Shown here: piece after piece, positions 52,730-64,000 of the stretch
How the letters are laid out: each line of letters opens with the position of its first letter
Numbering within the stretch: the first letter of the stretch is position 1
Origin: Apoda limacodes
Taxonomy: Eukaryota; Arthropoda; Insecta; Lepidoptera; Limacodidae
Direction: 5' to 3'
DNA: 64,000 nt
Assembly (NCBI GenBank): GCA_946406115.1
Contig: OX291550.1
Coordinates: 22,668,722 to 22,732,721, forward strand
Notes under the pieces: generated by a model
What the model was told of the DNA's origin: nothing
The model's database searches: none
What the model saw: only the letters and a program-made list of their open reading frames with translations
Translations under genes and position numbers: made by a program

Positions 52730-54554
52730 CGCGAGAGTGGCCGAGGTGTAGATTGTGATCTACCTAGTGACTCCCCACCATTGCTGGCGAGGAGCAAGAA
52801 TATCTAAATGTGGCCAAGCGCCCCGCAGTGCTACGGATTGCTTGGTTTGTACCTAACACTACTCCTACGGCCGGGGTTACGTTGTCACGAGACGTTTTCG
52901 AATAAGAAACGTTTAGGTAGACCGCAACTCTGAAAAGAGCTATACGATCTCACCCACCAGCCCTTGAGCACTCGGAACTGGATTTCTTACAAACTAGAAC
53001 GCAGTCGATACTTAAAACCGACCCGCTGAGGCGGAAATACTACACTAGCGATCCACCCAAAGCCGGGCTCAGGCCGGGCGAACCAGCGTCAGTCAAAGAG
53101 CCAAGCAAAGGGGCACCACTATGCGTAGTAGTTCCGCGCAAACACGCAACAAAACACACAAAAACACGCAGTAGCGCTTCGATAAACTTCGCGTTATGGT
53201 CGCGTTGAAAAGCGTGAAAGTACACTTACAGCGGGCCGAGAAGCGATTTCCCAGCCAATACACACAACCGAGCAGCGCTCAACACTCTGGCCGATTTTCC
53301 AAGAATCGCGGGCAATAAACCAAACGACGAAACAAGGTAGTCAGCGCTGAGGCAAAACACCACAGAGGAATGGGCACCAGCTGAGTCACCACTCCACGGA
53401 GCACAATGAGAGCACTTGACGTTCTAGAACACGACGGCACAACACGAAAGTCGAATCGGGAATGAAGGCCCGCACCTGGCGCCAACCACTTATAAACATT
53501 TCTCCCCTCCAAGTTGCCATTGATTTTCTTCTTTATTTTATTTCCACGTGAACAAATGTGCCCAGCGTTAGGTGGTCTGTTACTTTTTAGTAATAATCGA
53601 ATAAATAAATCGAAAGTGTAGGACAATACTACTAAATTTGTTTCTTTGCACTCAGGGTATTTTTTTGACTGCTATTACAACCAGTATCTTTATTGCATAG
53701 GCTTAGGTAAACTAAAAATATAAATCGACTCAAAGAAAGGCCGGGATTTAGCCAGTTATAACCTCTAATACACTGTATATGTAAATCTATTAAGGACACT
53801 CTATCAATACGGTTTACGTAGGCAAATAAATTGAAATCCACCCTCTTAACAAGGTCGTTTTAATTTTTTTCCACTTTATATTTTAAATTCATAGATTACT
53901 ATAGTTTTTCTTTCTTGTAGACACTACAATCATGAATTTGCTCTGACCTTGACTTTATTCAACCAGAATTCCAGATATAGAGGACCATACAAGGCACCTA
54001 CTGGACCTTCTGCTGACTACACGTTGATATTCCGTCTCAGTGGATGCGCCTGTTGGCTATTTGGACTCAAGTATTATTCAAACAATTCGATCCATCTGGG
54101 CCAACTAATTGACGTTGAGTGTGGCATTATAAAACTGAGATGGATTCCAAGAATGATATGCATCGCATCAGTGGAGGCACCTCTCCTTTTGCTATGCTTT
54201 AGCTATAAAGATCGTTTTCCGCAGTCACTGAGACAATCCTCGCTGGTATGGATTTTTTTATTTCTAGCTGTCGATGTCAAAAAATGACTGAATATCTCAC
54301 AGAGAAGCTGTAATTTCAAGGTTCAGTAAGAAAGCAATCACCGCCGGAGCTAAATTCCAATTCATCGGCAAAATAGGGAGGTGACTTGCGAGCTATCCCT
54401 CAGGGAGGGATGTTTTCTGGTTGCTTGCGTAAGCTGCCTTAACGTGTATAATACTCTCCAAGTTTAAATTATCTCAAGTGAAAAGTGTATGTGCTTCAAG
54501 ACAGCAATTCCTGTAGACGGCGGACGTGCGTGCACAGACGAGACTAGGTGTGAC
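52730..54554. other. unassigned, probably partly 5' leader of the gag fragment
   Basis: 52730-53520 is GC-richer than the flanks and likely includes the leader of the minus-strand gag element. 53630-54550 is AT-rich with one plus frame (53949-54287, 112 codons; RLSGCACWLFGLKYYSN) that I do not recognise. Confidence 0.4.
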
Positions 54555-54768
54555 AAAAGCAGCGCTTGAAGGTAGACGGTTTCCGCTTTTTCAGCGGTCT
54601 TGAGGAGGATTTAGCGGTAAGCGATTCTAATTTTATTTTCTCGGCATTTCTTGCCACGGATCGTTGTCGTTCGTCGCTCTTCCAAGGGCGGCCCTTTTGG
54701 GCCACCCCTACAGACCCAGCTGCAACCGGACTCGCACTAAGGGATGCTGGTAGCAGCCATTTAGCGGA

Positions 54769-56386
54769 ATGCCGCCACCTCCAGGACCCCCACCACCGGT
54801 ACGTAGAGGAGGCGTACGTAAACGGGGCGTATGGTTACGCTCCCAACCCTCAGCCGCCGTCGTGGCGCGTAATTTGTTTACCGGCGAAATTTCTGCCGCG
54901 GACCGGCCCTTTTCGGTCGCGTTCCCACCTTCTCGGCCCCCATCTAGGGTTTCTATGGCCTCGGCCATATCCCAGTCGTCAATTTACTCGGCCTCAGACA
55001 CCGGCGATGAAATGTTTAGGGATGAAGATCTGCCCACCCTTCCAACAATGCTCTCTCCAATTGAGGACACCCCGCCCCGGCCAGACCCGAACCCGTCATC
55101 GTCCAAACAGGGCAGCGCAAAAAAGGTAACGCCCCCTATGCCAGTCCCGCGGAACTTCAATCCGCCCTCAATCCCGCTGCCGCAGAGAGACCCTAGGGTA
55201 CGCAGCAGGGATACAAGGCCGAGACCTTTTTCTCTCAGCCCATCTAAGGACCCCGCCGAGCGAGCACGCTTAGAGGCCTGAGAGGCCATTGCCGATCGGC
55301 ATAAGTCGCTGGCCGGCCAAGCGTCCACTTCAAAGGCCGCCGCTGAGTCCCACCATGACCCCACCCCGATCGAAGGGATGGAAATTAATGAAATTACCCC
55401 CCCTCAGCTTTCTGCACCTCCAATGGCAGCACCACCTAGCGGACACTCCTATGCGCAAGCAACGAGTGCCCAGTCAGCAAAAGTCCTCCCAACGAACTCA
55501 ACTGCTCAGCCTACCATTGTCAATGACAATGCCAAGGACAAGGTCAAAGACAGACACCCCCCGATAGTTGTGGAGTCCCTCCCCCAGTGGTCGACGCACT
55601 TGAAAAAGTTGCACTCCATATTAGGCCACGCCCCCAACGCCCGGCCGTTCGGCAAAGGGGTACGTTTCTTCCCTAAGTCGCCCTCGGAATATCGTACGGT
55701 AGTGGCCTATATAGACGAGCTGTCTAAGCTGGACCATGCAGTATCATGGTGGTCCGGTTTTCAGGCGTGAAGCGAGGCGTAAGGGGGTGTCTATCAATCC
55801 CCCACCGCCCCGCAACAAAGCCCAGCGGGCAACAAATTTACCCCCGCCATCGCCTACTCCCCTGCCACAATTGCAGCGGCAGGATTATGACCTAACTGCA
55901 GGAGCAAATTTAATGCCCCCCGCCAACCCTCCTACAGATAGAACCCAAGCTCTCGGAAAAAAAAGGAGGCCACGTCGGAAAAAATCCGCACCTCAAACCA
56001 CCACAACCGTTCCGGATACTGTTTCAGTAGCACTGGACACATATTCTTTTATGCCCAACATTTTTATGCCACCCCCCCAGTTCGCAGACCCCCCGCCACC
56101 CCCCAAAACGTCTCAGCCACCCATAAAACCGCATCCACGTGCAGTCGCTGCCCAGCAATCTCAGCCGCCCGCGACTAGCCTCCACAGTGGCATTCATCAC
56201 ACACAGGGCCCACCCCGTATGCAAGCTGGTGCCCTAAACGTGGCCAGAGCCGCAATAGCGGCGCTTAACGCGGCCATAGAGGCCATAGCTGCCGGCCAAA
56301 ACGCCCTGCCAGCCCTTTTTAACGGCTTGGCACAACTCACCACAATTCTTACGTGGGAATTTAATGGGGCCTCATCGGGGCCTTAA
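54769..56386 (+). pseudogene. jockey copy 2 ORF1, knuckle-deleted
   Basis: It starts MPPPPGPPPPVRRGGVRKRG at 54769, as in copy 1. TGA at 55279-55281 interrupts the frame, which then stays open to VSW at 55741-55749. There, relative to copy 1, about 154 codons (residues about 320-473: most of PRE_C2HC and all three zinc knuckles) are missing, and reading resumes one base out of phase at FRREARRKG. The Pro-rich C-terminal part runs to TAA at about 56384-56386. Loss of the knuckles would remove nucleic acid binding even without the shift. Confidence 0.85.
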
Positions 56387-59012
56387 ATTAAGAATTGTGT
56401 ATTGGAACCCTGGGGGCAGTATTGGCAAGACAGCCGCCCTCAGAACGTTAGTCCAGGAACACGATGTTCACATTGTGTTACTGGGCGAAACGAAACTCCG
56501 AGGTGAGAATGAGCTCCGCATTCCAAATTTCTTCACCTATAGGCGAGACGAAATTTTTCCCGCTAATATGGCCTTCAGGGGTACGGCTGTATTAATTAGA
56601 CGTGACCTTATTCACGAATTACTACCCCTTCACCATTTTACATATACTCGATCTATAGGTGTTAAACTAAAGGTCGGCAATGCGGAGCTTAAAGTCTTCG
56701 CCGCATATAAGCCACCATCAACCCCCTTCGATCCAAGTGACATCGACAATATCTTTTGCGATGCCACCCCCACACTTATTTTAGGTGACCTTAATACCAA
56801 ACACCAACACTGGGGTTCACGAATTTCATCCTAATCGGGTCGTGAACTAAAAGCAGATGCTGAGAGCAAAAACTATTTAGTCATCGGTCCAGGATCACCA
56901 ACACACTACCCCTCTACTGACAATCACGCACCGGACGTACTGGACATCGCCTTAGCGCATAAGATCGGCTGGTCAATGTCGTTAGAGGTCCTCCACGACA
57001 CTGACACTCAGCATCTGCCAATATTATTGGTCCTTGGAGTGTCCGCAACTGGTAAACCGCTCCCCAATCCCCGCAGAACCACAGACTGGGCCTTATTTCA
57101 CCGAGCCATGCTGAGCTACCAACTCCCGGCTGGTGGCATTTCTACTCCCTTAGAAGTCGAAGAGGCAGTTGACACAATCACAACTGCCATTGCACAGGCT
57201 CTAAGGGAGTCTACTAAAATCTCAGCCACAGCTTCCGGTGACCAAGAGGGACCTCCGTAAACTCTGGTGCGACACCCGTTGCCCAGTGGTAAAGAGGGAC
57301 CTCAATAAGATTAGCGCGGAACTATCTGCTGAAATTGCAAACTTTAGGCAACATTCATGGGACCAGGCAATATCTAAAGCAAGCGAGAACGACACGGCTC
57401 TCTATCGCCTGGCCCGTCAAATTACAAAAACACCTGCCCCTATCTGCCCACTTTTCGACCCCGCTGGCATTCGCCGTTACCACGCAGGGGAACGCGCGGA
57501 ACTTTTTGCGGACCACTTTGAGGACCAATTTAAGCCGAACCCCATTATCGACCCTGTCCACACGCTAGGAGTTACAAAACGCGTAGAGCAGTTTCTCGCG
57601 GCCCCAGCCCCACCACTAAGAGGTGATTATTTTATCTCGCCTAAAGAGGTTAGGAAGGAGGCCTCTAAGCTTAACAAGCGCAAATCACCCGGTCCCGACG
57701 AGATTCCAAACACAGCGATTATTATGCTGCCTAGGAAGGGTCTGGTGGCACTCACCCGTATCTTTAATGGGATACTGCGCACTGGACATTTCCCATCTTC
57801 GTGGAAGATCGGCAAAATTATTGTTCTCCCGAAACCAGGGAAAGATCGTCATCGCCCAGAACATTACCGACCGATTACATTGCTGTCCAACTTAGCCAAG
57901 TTGTTCGAACGCCTACTATTACTTAGGATGTCCCCGCATATCCAGCTTAGGCCTGAACAGTTTGGCTTTAGAGACAGCCACAGTACCACTCTTCAGCTTG
58001 TACGAGTGCTCCATCACATGGCCTTCGAGCTAAACAAGGGCAGGCGCACAGTCGGAGTCTTTCTCGATATGGAGAAGGCTTTCGATCGAGTTTGGCACGA
58101 GGGCTTATTATACAAGCTGTTAGAGACGGACATCCCACCGATGCTCGGGCGAGTAATAGCCTCGTTTCTGGACAAACGAAGCTTCTATGTCTCGGTCGAG
58201 AACAACCAGTCAGCATGTAAACCCATTAGAGCAGGGGTACCTCAAGGCAGCTGCCTATCGCCACTGCTCTATGCGTTATTCAACAACGACATCCCCACTC
58301 TCAGTGACTCCGGACTAGCTGAAGGTGTTACGCGGACGACAGCGCCTATATGTCCTCCTCCCGCAAAGCTAGTTTAGCAGCCAAAAAAATGCAGCGACTA
58401 TTGGACACTTTGCCTGGCTGGCTGGACAAGTGGAGAATAGCCGTTAATGCCAGCAAGACAGCAGCAATACTGACCGGCCTGCAAAAGTTTCTCCCACCGA
58501 AACTTGTGTTTCGAGGTCAAGTTATTGAGTGGCAACCCAGCGTAAAGTACCTAGGTTGTATTATAGACCGCCCCTTGCGCATGCGCAAAATGCTAGACCA
58601 TGTGTCAGCAGGCGCGGTCGCGTCACGGGCGTGCCTTAGACCGATGCTTTCCTCTGACTTGCCACTCAGAACCAAAATTCGCCTGTACAAGTTGTACATA
58701 CGGTCGAGACTGACCTACGCAGCCCCTGCTTGGTACGGTCTTCTATCTTCTACCAGCAAACATAAGCTCCAGGCAGTCCAAAATAAGTCGCTGAGATTTA
58801 TCACCGGCGCGGGACGCTGCGTCCGCAACTCCACCATCGCTAGAGACACCAAAACCGAGCCACTCGCAGAGTTCATATCTGGTTTGTCGAAACGATTATT
58901 CACCCGCGCTGACAACAGCCACCATGTACACTTAAGGGGCATAGCGCCCTTACACGCCCGCCCGCCGGAAGGCAGGGCTCTCCCCCGAGAGCTTATTCCT
59001 GTGGGTGAATAA
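56364..59012 (+). pseudogene. jockey copy 2 ORF2, endonuclease-RT with stop and two deletions
   Basis: ATG at 56364 (MGPHRGLKLRIVYWNPGG) overlaps the end of ORF1 by 23 nt, a start arrangement not seen in copy 1. Endonuclease motifs GETKL and GDLNTKH are present. TAA at 56832-56834 replaces a Lys codon after RISS. At about 57236 a deletion of roughly 45-50 nt shifts the frame (ASG to TKRDLRKLW). RT motifs SPGPDEIPN, EQFGFRDSHSTTLQL and FLDMEKAFDRVW are intact, as is GVPQGSCLSP. At about 58329 a small deletion just before YADD shifts the frame again; YADDSAYMSS can be read at about 58329-58358 in the original frame. The C-terminus ends at GTGGGTGAATAA, 59012. Confidence 0.85.
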
Positions 59013-59515
59013 GTCTACTTATTCATCCTCCTACCTTCTCAACTGCTTCCTTCTTTCCACTCCACTTTTATTGCCCATCTCGCCTTTATCATATTTCTGC
59101 TTTTATTTCTGTTTTTATTTTGCTTTTATTTTATCTTATTTTCGTTTTTATTTCGTTTCGTTTTTATTTTTCGCTTATTTCGTTTTTGTTTTGTTTTTTG
59201 CTTCGTTTTTATTTTATTTTAATTTCGCTCTTTTTCTTTTCTTTTGCTTTGTTTTATTTTGTTTTACTTTTTTGTTTTTATTCTGGCGCCTACTCTCGTT
59301 TCATTTACTGTTTTTCTTATCGCTTATGGCGATAATATATTAGCCACAAAGGGGCCTGAAAAGTAGGCCTCCTTTTAAATTTCACCGGGGGTGTTCAGCA
59401 CCCCTGAGCTTCTGCCCGGGTCATGGTGGGAGGTAAATTCCCCTCCCCCCGACACCTGCACCTCAACACCCAGAAGGGTGAAAGAGAAGATACCCACGAG
59501 TAAGCTGTCTAAGGA
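59013..59515 (+). promoter_or_regulatory. copy 2 3' UTR with four hairpins
   Basis: A T-rich tract (59095-59330) is followed by stems 59351-59357 with 59365-59371 (loop GAAAAGT, same as copy 1), 59386-59393 with 59399-59406, 59425-59433 with 59442-59450 (one mismatch) and 59467-59471 with 59476-59480. Positions correspond one-to-one with copy 1 hairpins, with compensating changes in the stems. The 3' end is near 59514, where another element's sequence begins. Confidence 0.7.
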
Positions 59516-59985
59516 AACTTTTGTCAGTCGTTACCACCACTACGGAAGACCGATGGTGACTTGGCCCATAGTGCTAAAGTGAAAGTCGATCTACTAGGCA
59601 GTCTCTTTGTCTGAAACTCAAATATGAACAACGAAGGCGCTGTACCAACCACTATAACGTGGTCCGAAAATACCATGCCGGAAATCTCCATAACACAGCG
59701 GGAGGTCCGACGGGCGTTGCTTTTTCTAGACGTTCATAAGTCGAGTGGGCCAGGCGGTAAACTAGCAGTGGTGCCTAAACAGTGTGCTCCTGAGTTGTCT
59801 CGCGTGCTCACGCGCTTCTTCGCGCTTTCATACCACACTAGGCAATTTCTGTCTTCATGAAAGACTATACGAATGTGCACCCGGGCACAAACACAAAGCT
59901 TCTAAGATACCTAGAAAAACATGACCTGGTCAGCGACAGTCAATATGGCTTTCACTGGTGACCTTCTAGTGTATCTAACAAACCG
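59516..59985 (+). pseudogene. CR1-like RT remnant (copy B)
   Basis: PEISITQREVRRALLFLDVH, SSGPGGKLAVVPKQCAPEL and LSYHTRQFLSS parallel copy A at 34070-34380. KLLRYLEKHDLVS and QYGFHW follow after a deletion of roughly 100 nt. The upstream CCGATGGTGACTTGGCCCAT also matches copy A. Stops and shifts throughout. Confidence 0.7.
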
Positions 59986-60237
59986 ATGTTAAACCAATTT
60001 ATCAAACTAAATTAACAAAAAGCTAGGGTTACCAATTTTTTATATAAGGTCTGTGAACAACACTACTAGGTACCACACCACACAGAGAGAGCATCCTGAC
60101 GCGGCCAGCCGTGTTGCTCTATGCCACACCATAAAAATACTAACCCTTTATTACTATGTAAAAGATGGAATGGAACCCATCATGAGTTTTCTCAAGTTCG
60201 TAAATTTAATTACATTATAAATAGATTTTTAGTAAAA
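59986..60237. other. unassigned
   Basis: Nothing supported. Confidence 0.4.
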
Positions 60238-60535
60238 AAATCGGCCAAGTGCGAGTCGCACTCGCGCACGAAGGGTTCCGTACCGTTATCTATAAAAATG
60301 GCAAAAAAAATTACTTTTGTTGTATGGGAGCCCCCGTAATTATTTGTCTTATTCTGTTTTTCAGTATTTGTTGTTATAGCGCAGCGGCAGCAGAAATACA
60401 TCTGTGAAAATTTCAACTGTCTAACTATTACGATTCATGAGATACAGGCTGGTGACAGAAGGACTGACGGACGGACAGCGAAGTCTTAGTAATAGGGTTC
60501 CACTAATTACCCTTTGGGTACGAAACCCCTTTAAA
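60238..60535 (+). repeat. lepidopteran MITE-like repeat, complete copy
   Basis: From AATCGGCCAAGTGCGAGTCG, through GGGTTCCGTACCG and TATTTGTTGTTATAGCG, to TAATTACCCTTTGGGTACGA. It is the opposite orientation of 32939-33405 with the same internal order. GGTTCCGTACC and GGGTACG mark subterminal inverted repeats. Confidence 0.75.
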
Positions 60536-61194
60536 TAATCCAACTTCAACTACCCAATATAAATTATAAAATGAAGCCACGGGCAGAGGATTGAGTTAAG
60601 TGTTCTTGTTGGCGGCTGCAAACCAATAATTTATTTCCGATTAAATCCTATCTGTCCTACAAATTATATTGGCATTTAAAATTAAAGTGAATACTATACT
60701 AACTCAACACTATGTCCGCTGAAGTAATTTGTTTCTCAATTATTGAACGGTGTAATTTTATATATTTGATTCCCGTTTTAATTTTTAACTCTGGCATATT
60801 CCTAAACAAATTTTATTACACTACTTAAGTGGAATAAACACATCTCAGGGCCCCATTTTTAGCTTAACTCTGGTTTTTATCCATGACGTTTGATAGTGGT
60901 CGTATACGCATAAAGTTAGGGTTCCGTACAGTGAGAATTATTGCGGATATATCTACAAACTTAGGTAGTATTATTTTATATTATCGTACTTTTTTCAAGG
61001 TTAAAAAAAGTTAAAAAGTTTACAATTTAAGTGGGGTTAAGCAAAAATTTTGAAACCAATAACTCGCCAAATATAAATTTTAGAGTAAAAGTAAAAAGTA
61101 CAATTCATTGACATCCCACATGTTTGGTGCGTGTAATTTTAATAGTAGATTGTTAAACATGGGATGTAAGTCATCAATTATGAGATATTTAGGC
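60536..61194. other. unassigned, with an inverted repeat at about 61113-61160
   Basis: CATCCCACATGTTT and AAACATGGGATG are inverted about 30 nt apart and could form a stem. This segment may be a terminus of a non-LTR or MITE family. No gene is seen. Confidence 0.4.
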
Positions 61195-61704
61195 TCACGA
61201 ACGAGCGACGCGAGTGATAGTTCGAGGGTGGAATTGAACAATTAAAGGTGAGGTGGGATATTGCTCTAGAACTTTGTCAGTCGTCAAACTCAGGTGCGTG
61301 AAGAGTCGAGTTACGTCCGTGTCACCGCTATGAAACCTGTATAGGCACGCATAGATACGAGTGTGGCCGCCGTGATCTACGCGCACCCACAATATCGACA
61401 GGTCCCTGTCTTCAAGGTTATGAAGTCGGCGACAGCAGATATTCTCCCGGACTAACATACATACACCGGCACGACTCAAAAAATTGTGCTCGAGTTTGTA
61501 GCCGGGATAATGAAGGTATGATGTGTCGGCCGGGCGGGATATCTGCGTCTCCGTTAGAAAGAGGATGGTCGGCTGCACAGTCTCGAGGTGATGGTGGACT
61601 GCATTAAGATTTGCGTGAATACCCCTGATTTTGCAAAAATCCACATTGTATGTGGATGGAGTAGTCGCTGTAAAAACTCTTTTCCTTTTTCTATTTCTGG
61701 CCAT
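61195..61704 (-). pseudogene. endonuclease domain of a non-LTR ORF2, 3'-truncated
   Basis: ATG at 61704 starts MARNRKRKRV, then FCKIRGIHANLNAVHHHLET, ILFLTETQIS (catalytic E in TET), RAGVCMLVRENICCRRL, LSILWVRVDHGGHTRIYACL and DTDVTRLFTHL. These are the N-terminal blocks of the apurinic-type endonuclease of a lepidopteran non-LTR family. The expected GDFN block is destroyed (reads VQFHP) and nothing of RT follows. Only the start of ORF2 is retained. Confidence 0.7.
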
Positions 61705-62310
61705 TGTATATAAAGTTACTTAGACTAGGGATGAGGATTCACTGCACAGACAGCTTAGAAGACAAAAAGGTGCGGTACTAAGACTGCCGAAGCTTAACAC
61801 AAATGATACGGTTGCTGGCACGGCGGGCGGAAGGGCCCCTGATCCCCCTCTGTTGTAGTAGCCGGGTCCACTCCGGTATCCTTCTCCGGCACGACTACCA
61901 CTTCAGAGACTTTACACAGGCTGGCGGATCAGCCTCCCAGGGCGGAGATTAAGTGATCCCTGGTTTCGGGAACCCGTTCAACCTGCGGGCGGCCAGCGGT
62001 CAGCCGTTTCATCAGGTCTCCCTGACCGCCGAACCAGCACGCCGCGTCTACGCCGAGCAATGACAGCGATAAGCACCGCCGGTCCTCCGCTGTCTGCGCA
62101 GCGAATCCTCAAAGAGCTCTGGCAACCTTACTCACCGCCAGGAACACAGCACTACTCAATGTTAGTGTTATTGTGGCCGCGGTTTTCTGTAAGGTGGAGG
62201 TACTTTCCCAGTTCGGGCCGCTCATTCGAGCAAATACTCGCTATGGCCTGCTTTATTTGTTGGGGCAGCTTATTTGAGCGAGTACTTGCAGTGCCCTACC
62301 TCTCTTAAAG
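61705..62310 (-). repeat. probable 5' leader of the same non-LTR element
   Basis: GC-richer than the flanks (TGCCAGAGCTCTTTGAGGAT and ACCAGGGATCACTTAATCTC on the minus strand). Its position directly upstream of the ORF2 start and its resemblance to repeated lepidopteran leader sequence support the call. No ORF1 is visible. The 82-codon plus frame inside is incidental. Confidence 0.4.
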
Positions 62311-64000
62311 TAAATGATATAAATTCACTATCATCTGTGCTGTCGCTATTATTAAACATAATTTATACTAATAAAATAAAAAAAAAGAATTAAAAAAAAA
62401 TTAGTCGCAATATCGACAGCTGTCTGTTAAGAAAAGAAACATATGTACATTAATAACACAAATCAAAATTCATAAAAGCACAAAATTAAATAAAAAACAA
62501 ATGTAAAAAGTAAGTAAGCACAAAAATCCACTCAGAAAATCAAAAAAAAAAAAAAAAACTAGAATATCAACAAAAATAAATAACTAGTAAATCAAGATAA
62601 AAAAACAAAGACTAGCAGTAAGTTCGTGTCATATTCACAGTAGGGAGAGCACTGGAAAATATGTTCTGCTACGTCCGTCACCGGTCGTCTTTATTTCCAT
62701 TTTACAAATAAAACGCGCTTTACGGATATGACACTTTGCATTGCACGGTAGCATGAATTAGGTAGCTGTCTTTCAATAAAATAAAATATTACCAGAAATG
62801 AAATTAATGCCCAAAGTCAATCTATCTTCTTACAATATTTCATGCTTTTTATCATAAATAAAAAAGTTATGATCACGGGACGGCCGGAGAAGACGATTTT
62901 ATAATGGTGGCAATATACGCTTGTCCATCACCTGAACTCCGATCTTTCGTCAAAACCAAGACACAGTATAGGTAATAGCACTACATGACCAGGGAAGGCT
63001 CTGTCAATCTTCAAACAAGTCCACTACACGATTGTCCAACGACCGTACTTTCCTCTGAAATTGGGTGAACTGGTTTGACGTTCTTTTTGGAACTCCCTTC
63101 TTTAATCTACGACTGGCTTGAAGAACTAGAAACCTGCAACCTAGCATAATATAGTGCCTCTAGAACACTCCTTGGGTTCCACAATACTGATTCCGCTTAG
63201 TAAACTGAAATGAAATTTCATACTGTTTATATACCATGTCACTCTGCTTGTATTGTGTAAAAAGTACAACGCAACTTATAAATAACTCTAATAGTATTGA
63301 TTAATGAAATTCCATTTAAGTTATCTGAACCACTGATTTTAATCACTGAGTAAGACAATCCTAATACTCAGGTAGACGGATACATGTCTAATCTTATTAT
63401 TGTACAAGGCAGCCAGGACCGATATCCGACAGACTGGTATTAAAAGATAAATGGATATCTCAGCTCTTTTCATTTTGGTTGAGGCGCGTCAGTCTAGTAA
63501 ATAAATTACTTACTGAAATCGCGTCTCGACTTTCCTATTAATTAATTAGTGAAATGAATTACAGTCTAGAAGGATTATAAAGCCTTACAAAAGGACTGTT
63601 TGCAGTATTCTTGAAACTTTGAAAGATCAGAAGCCTGTTAAGCAAAGAAAATAAGGCCTTTGTATTGGAGTGTAAGCGTACGTATTTTTGTTCACGATTG
63701 TACTATGAAATATTTGAAAGGCGCCATGGTAGTTTCATCATTTGTAAACGGCACTACCAGCATATATACAAAATTACAAAATTAGCTCTCTCTTCCTCTC
63801 CTTATATATAATAGTTTAGAAGTATACATTATGTATTTTTGTACTATGTATTTACCTTATGTTTGTGGCGACATGACATCATCGCTAGTACGAGTCATGA
63901 CGTCACACAATCACTTCGACACTGGCCGATGCATATTACATCGCTAGTCGTCGTACCGTAAACTGGACTGGACGGCCCAGTCCAGGCAAATCACGCCTTG
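62311..64000. other. unassigned; perfect hairpin at 63963-63985
   Basis: AT-rich with an A-run at about 62544-62559. CTGGACTGG (63963-63971) and CCAGTCCAG (63977-63985) form a perfect 9-bp stem with a 5-nt loop. On the minus strand about 62905-62965 is open (SGDGQAYIATIIKSSS) without a recognised family. No gene is supported. Confidence 0.4.

Larger units (their letters stand above)
54555..59515 (+). mobile_element. jockey-type non-LTR retrotransposon, broken copy 2
   Basis: Plus-strand relative of the 6895-12305 element, with the same ORF order and the same 3' UTR fold, starting near GGTAGACGGTTT (54573) and ending near AAGCTGTCTAAGG (about 59500-59514). Protein similarity to copy 1 across the RT block is about four in five residues by eye, so it is a different subfamily rather than a recent duplicate. 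At least five disabling lesions are described under its ORFs. Confidence 0.85.

Noticed and set aside
62905..62965. Minus-strand open peptide SGDGQAYIATIIKSSS
   Set aside because: Short, no splice sites of quality and no recognised family.

Overview
The window looks like heterochromatin-like or intronic DNA from a moth or butterfly (Lepidoptera). It is AT-rich and crowded with non-LTR retrotransposon remnants of several clades (jockey, CR1/L2-like, RTE), BEL/Pao LTR retrotransposon debris, and short interspersed repeats of kinds I recognise from lepidopteran genomes: a GTCCATAGGCTACGGTGACC tail repeat, elements containing AAGTGCGAGTCGGACTCGC, and elements ending in ATACTAATATNATAAATGCG. No long intact host gene is visible. 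I cannot name the species.

Layout. 1-6.4 kb: short repeats, a three-unit tandem repeat, two small minus-strand pieces that splice in phase into a cysteine-rich CXC-like domain, and a decayed reverse transcriptase (RT). 6.9-12.3 kb: the best-preserved element, a jockey-type retrotransposon on the minus strand with a gag-like ORF1 (709 aa, PRE_C2HC region plus three zinc knuckles), an ORF2 (about 889 aa, endonuclease plus RT) and a strongly structured 3' UTR. 12.5-19 kb: RT tails, an L2-like tail with a CA repeat, and a BEL/Pao gag remnant. 19-33.8 kb: mostly AT-rich DNA with SINE/MITE-like repeats, a five-unit tandem array, a CpG-rich block, and a 108-nt candidate host exon at 23.3-23.4 kb on the minus strand.

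33.8-36 kb: a nuclease-like peptide joined to a decayed RT. 36.2-43.65 kb: a young 7.4-kb LTR element with nearly identical LTRs of about 1.57 kb, a 4-bp target duplication, a polypurine tract, and a 4.3-kb internal region with no recognisable coding capacity. 44-52.7 kb: a graveyard holding a CR1-like RT, an RTE fragment, a BEL/Pao pol split by a non-LTR fragment, a probable BEL LTR, and a gag fragment ending in an A-tail. 54.6-59.5 kb: a second, broken copy of the jockey element on the plus strand. 59.5-62.3 kb: a CR1-like fragment and a 5'-retaining endonuclease fragment. The remainder is unassigned.

The two jockey copies are the most informative pair. They show which lesions each copy carries. 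Their 3' UTRs diverge in sequence but keep four hairpins, with compensatory base changes in the stems. The most unusual items are this covarying 3' UTR, the coding-free LTR element, and the phase-compatible cryptic exons. All identifications come from reading the sequence; no database search was run.
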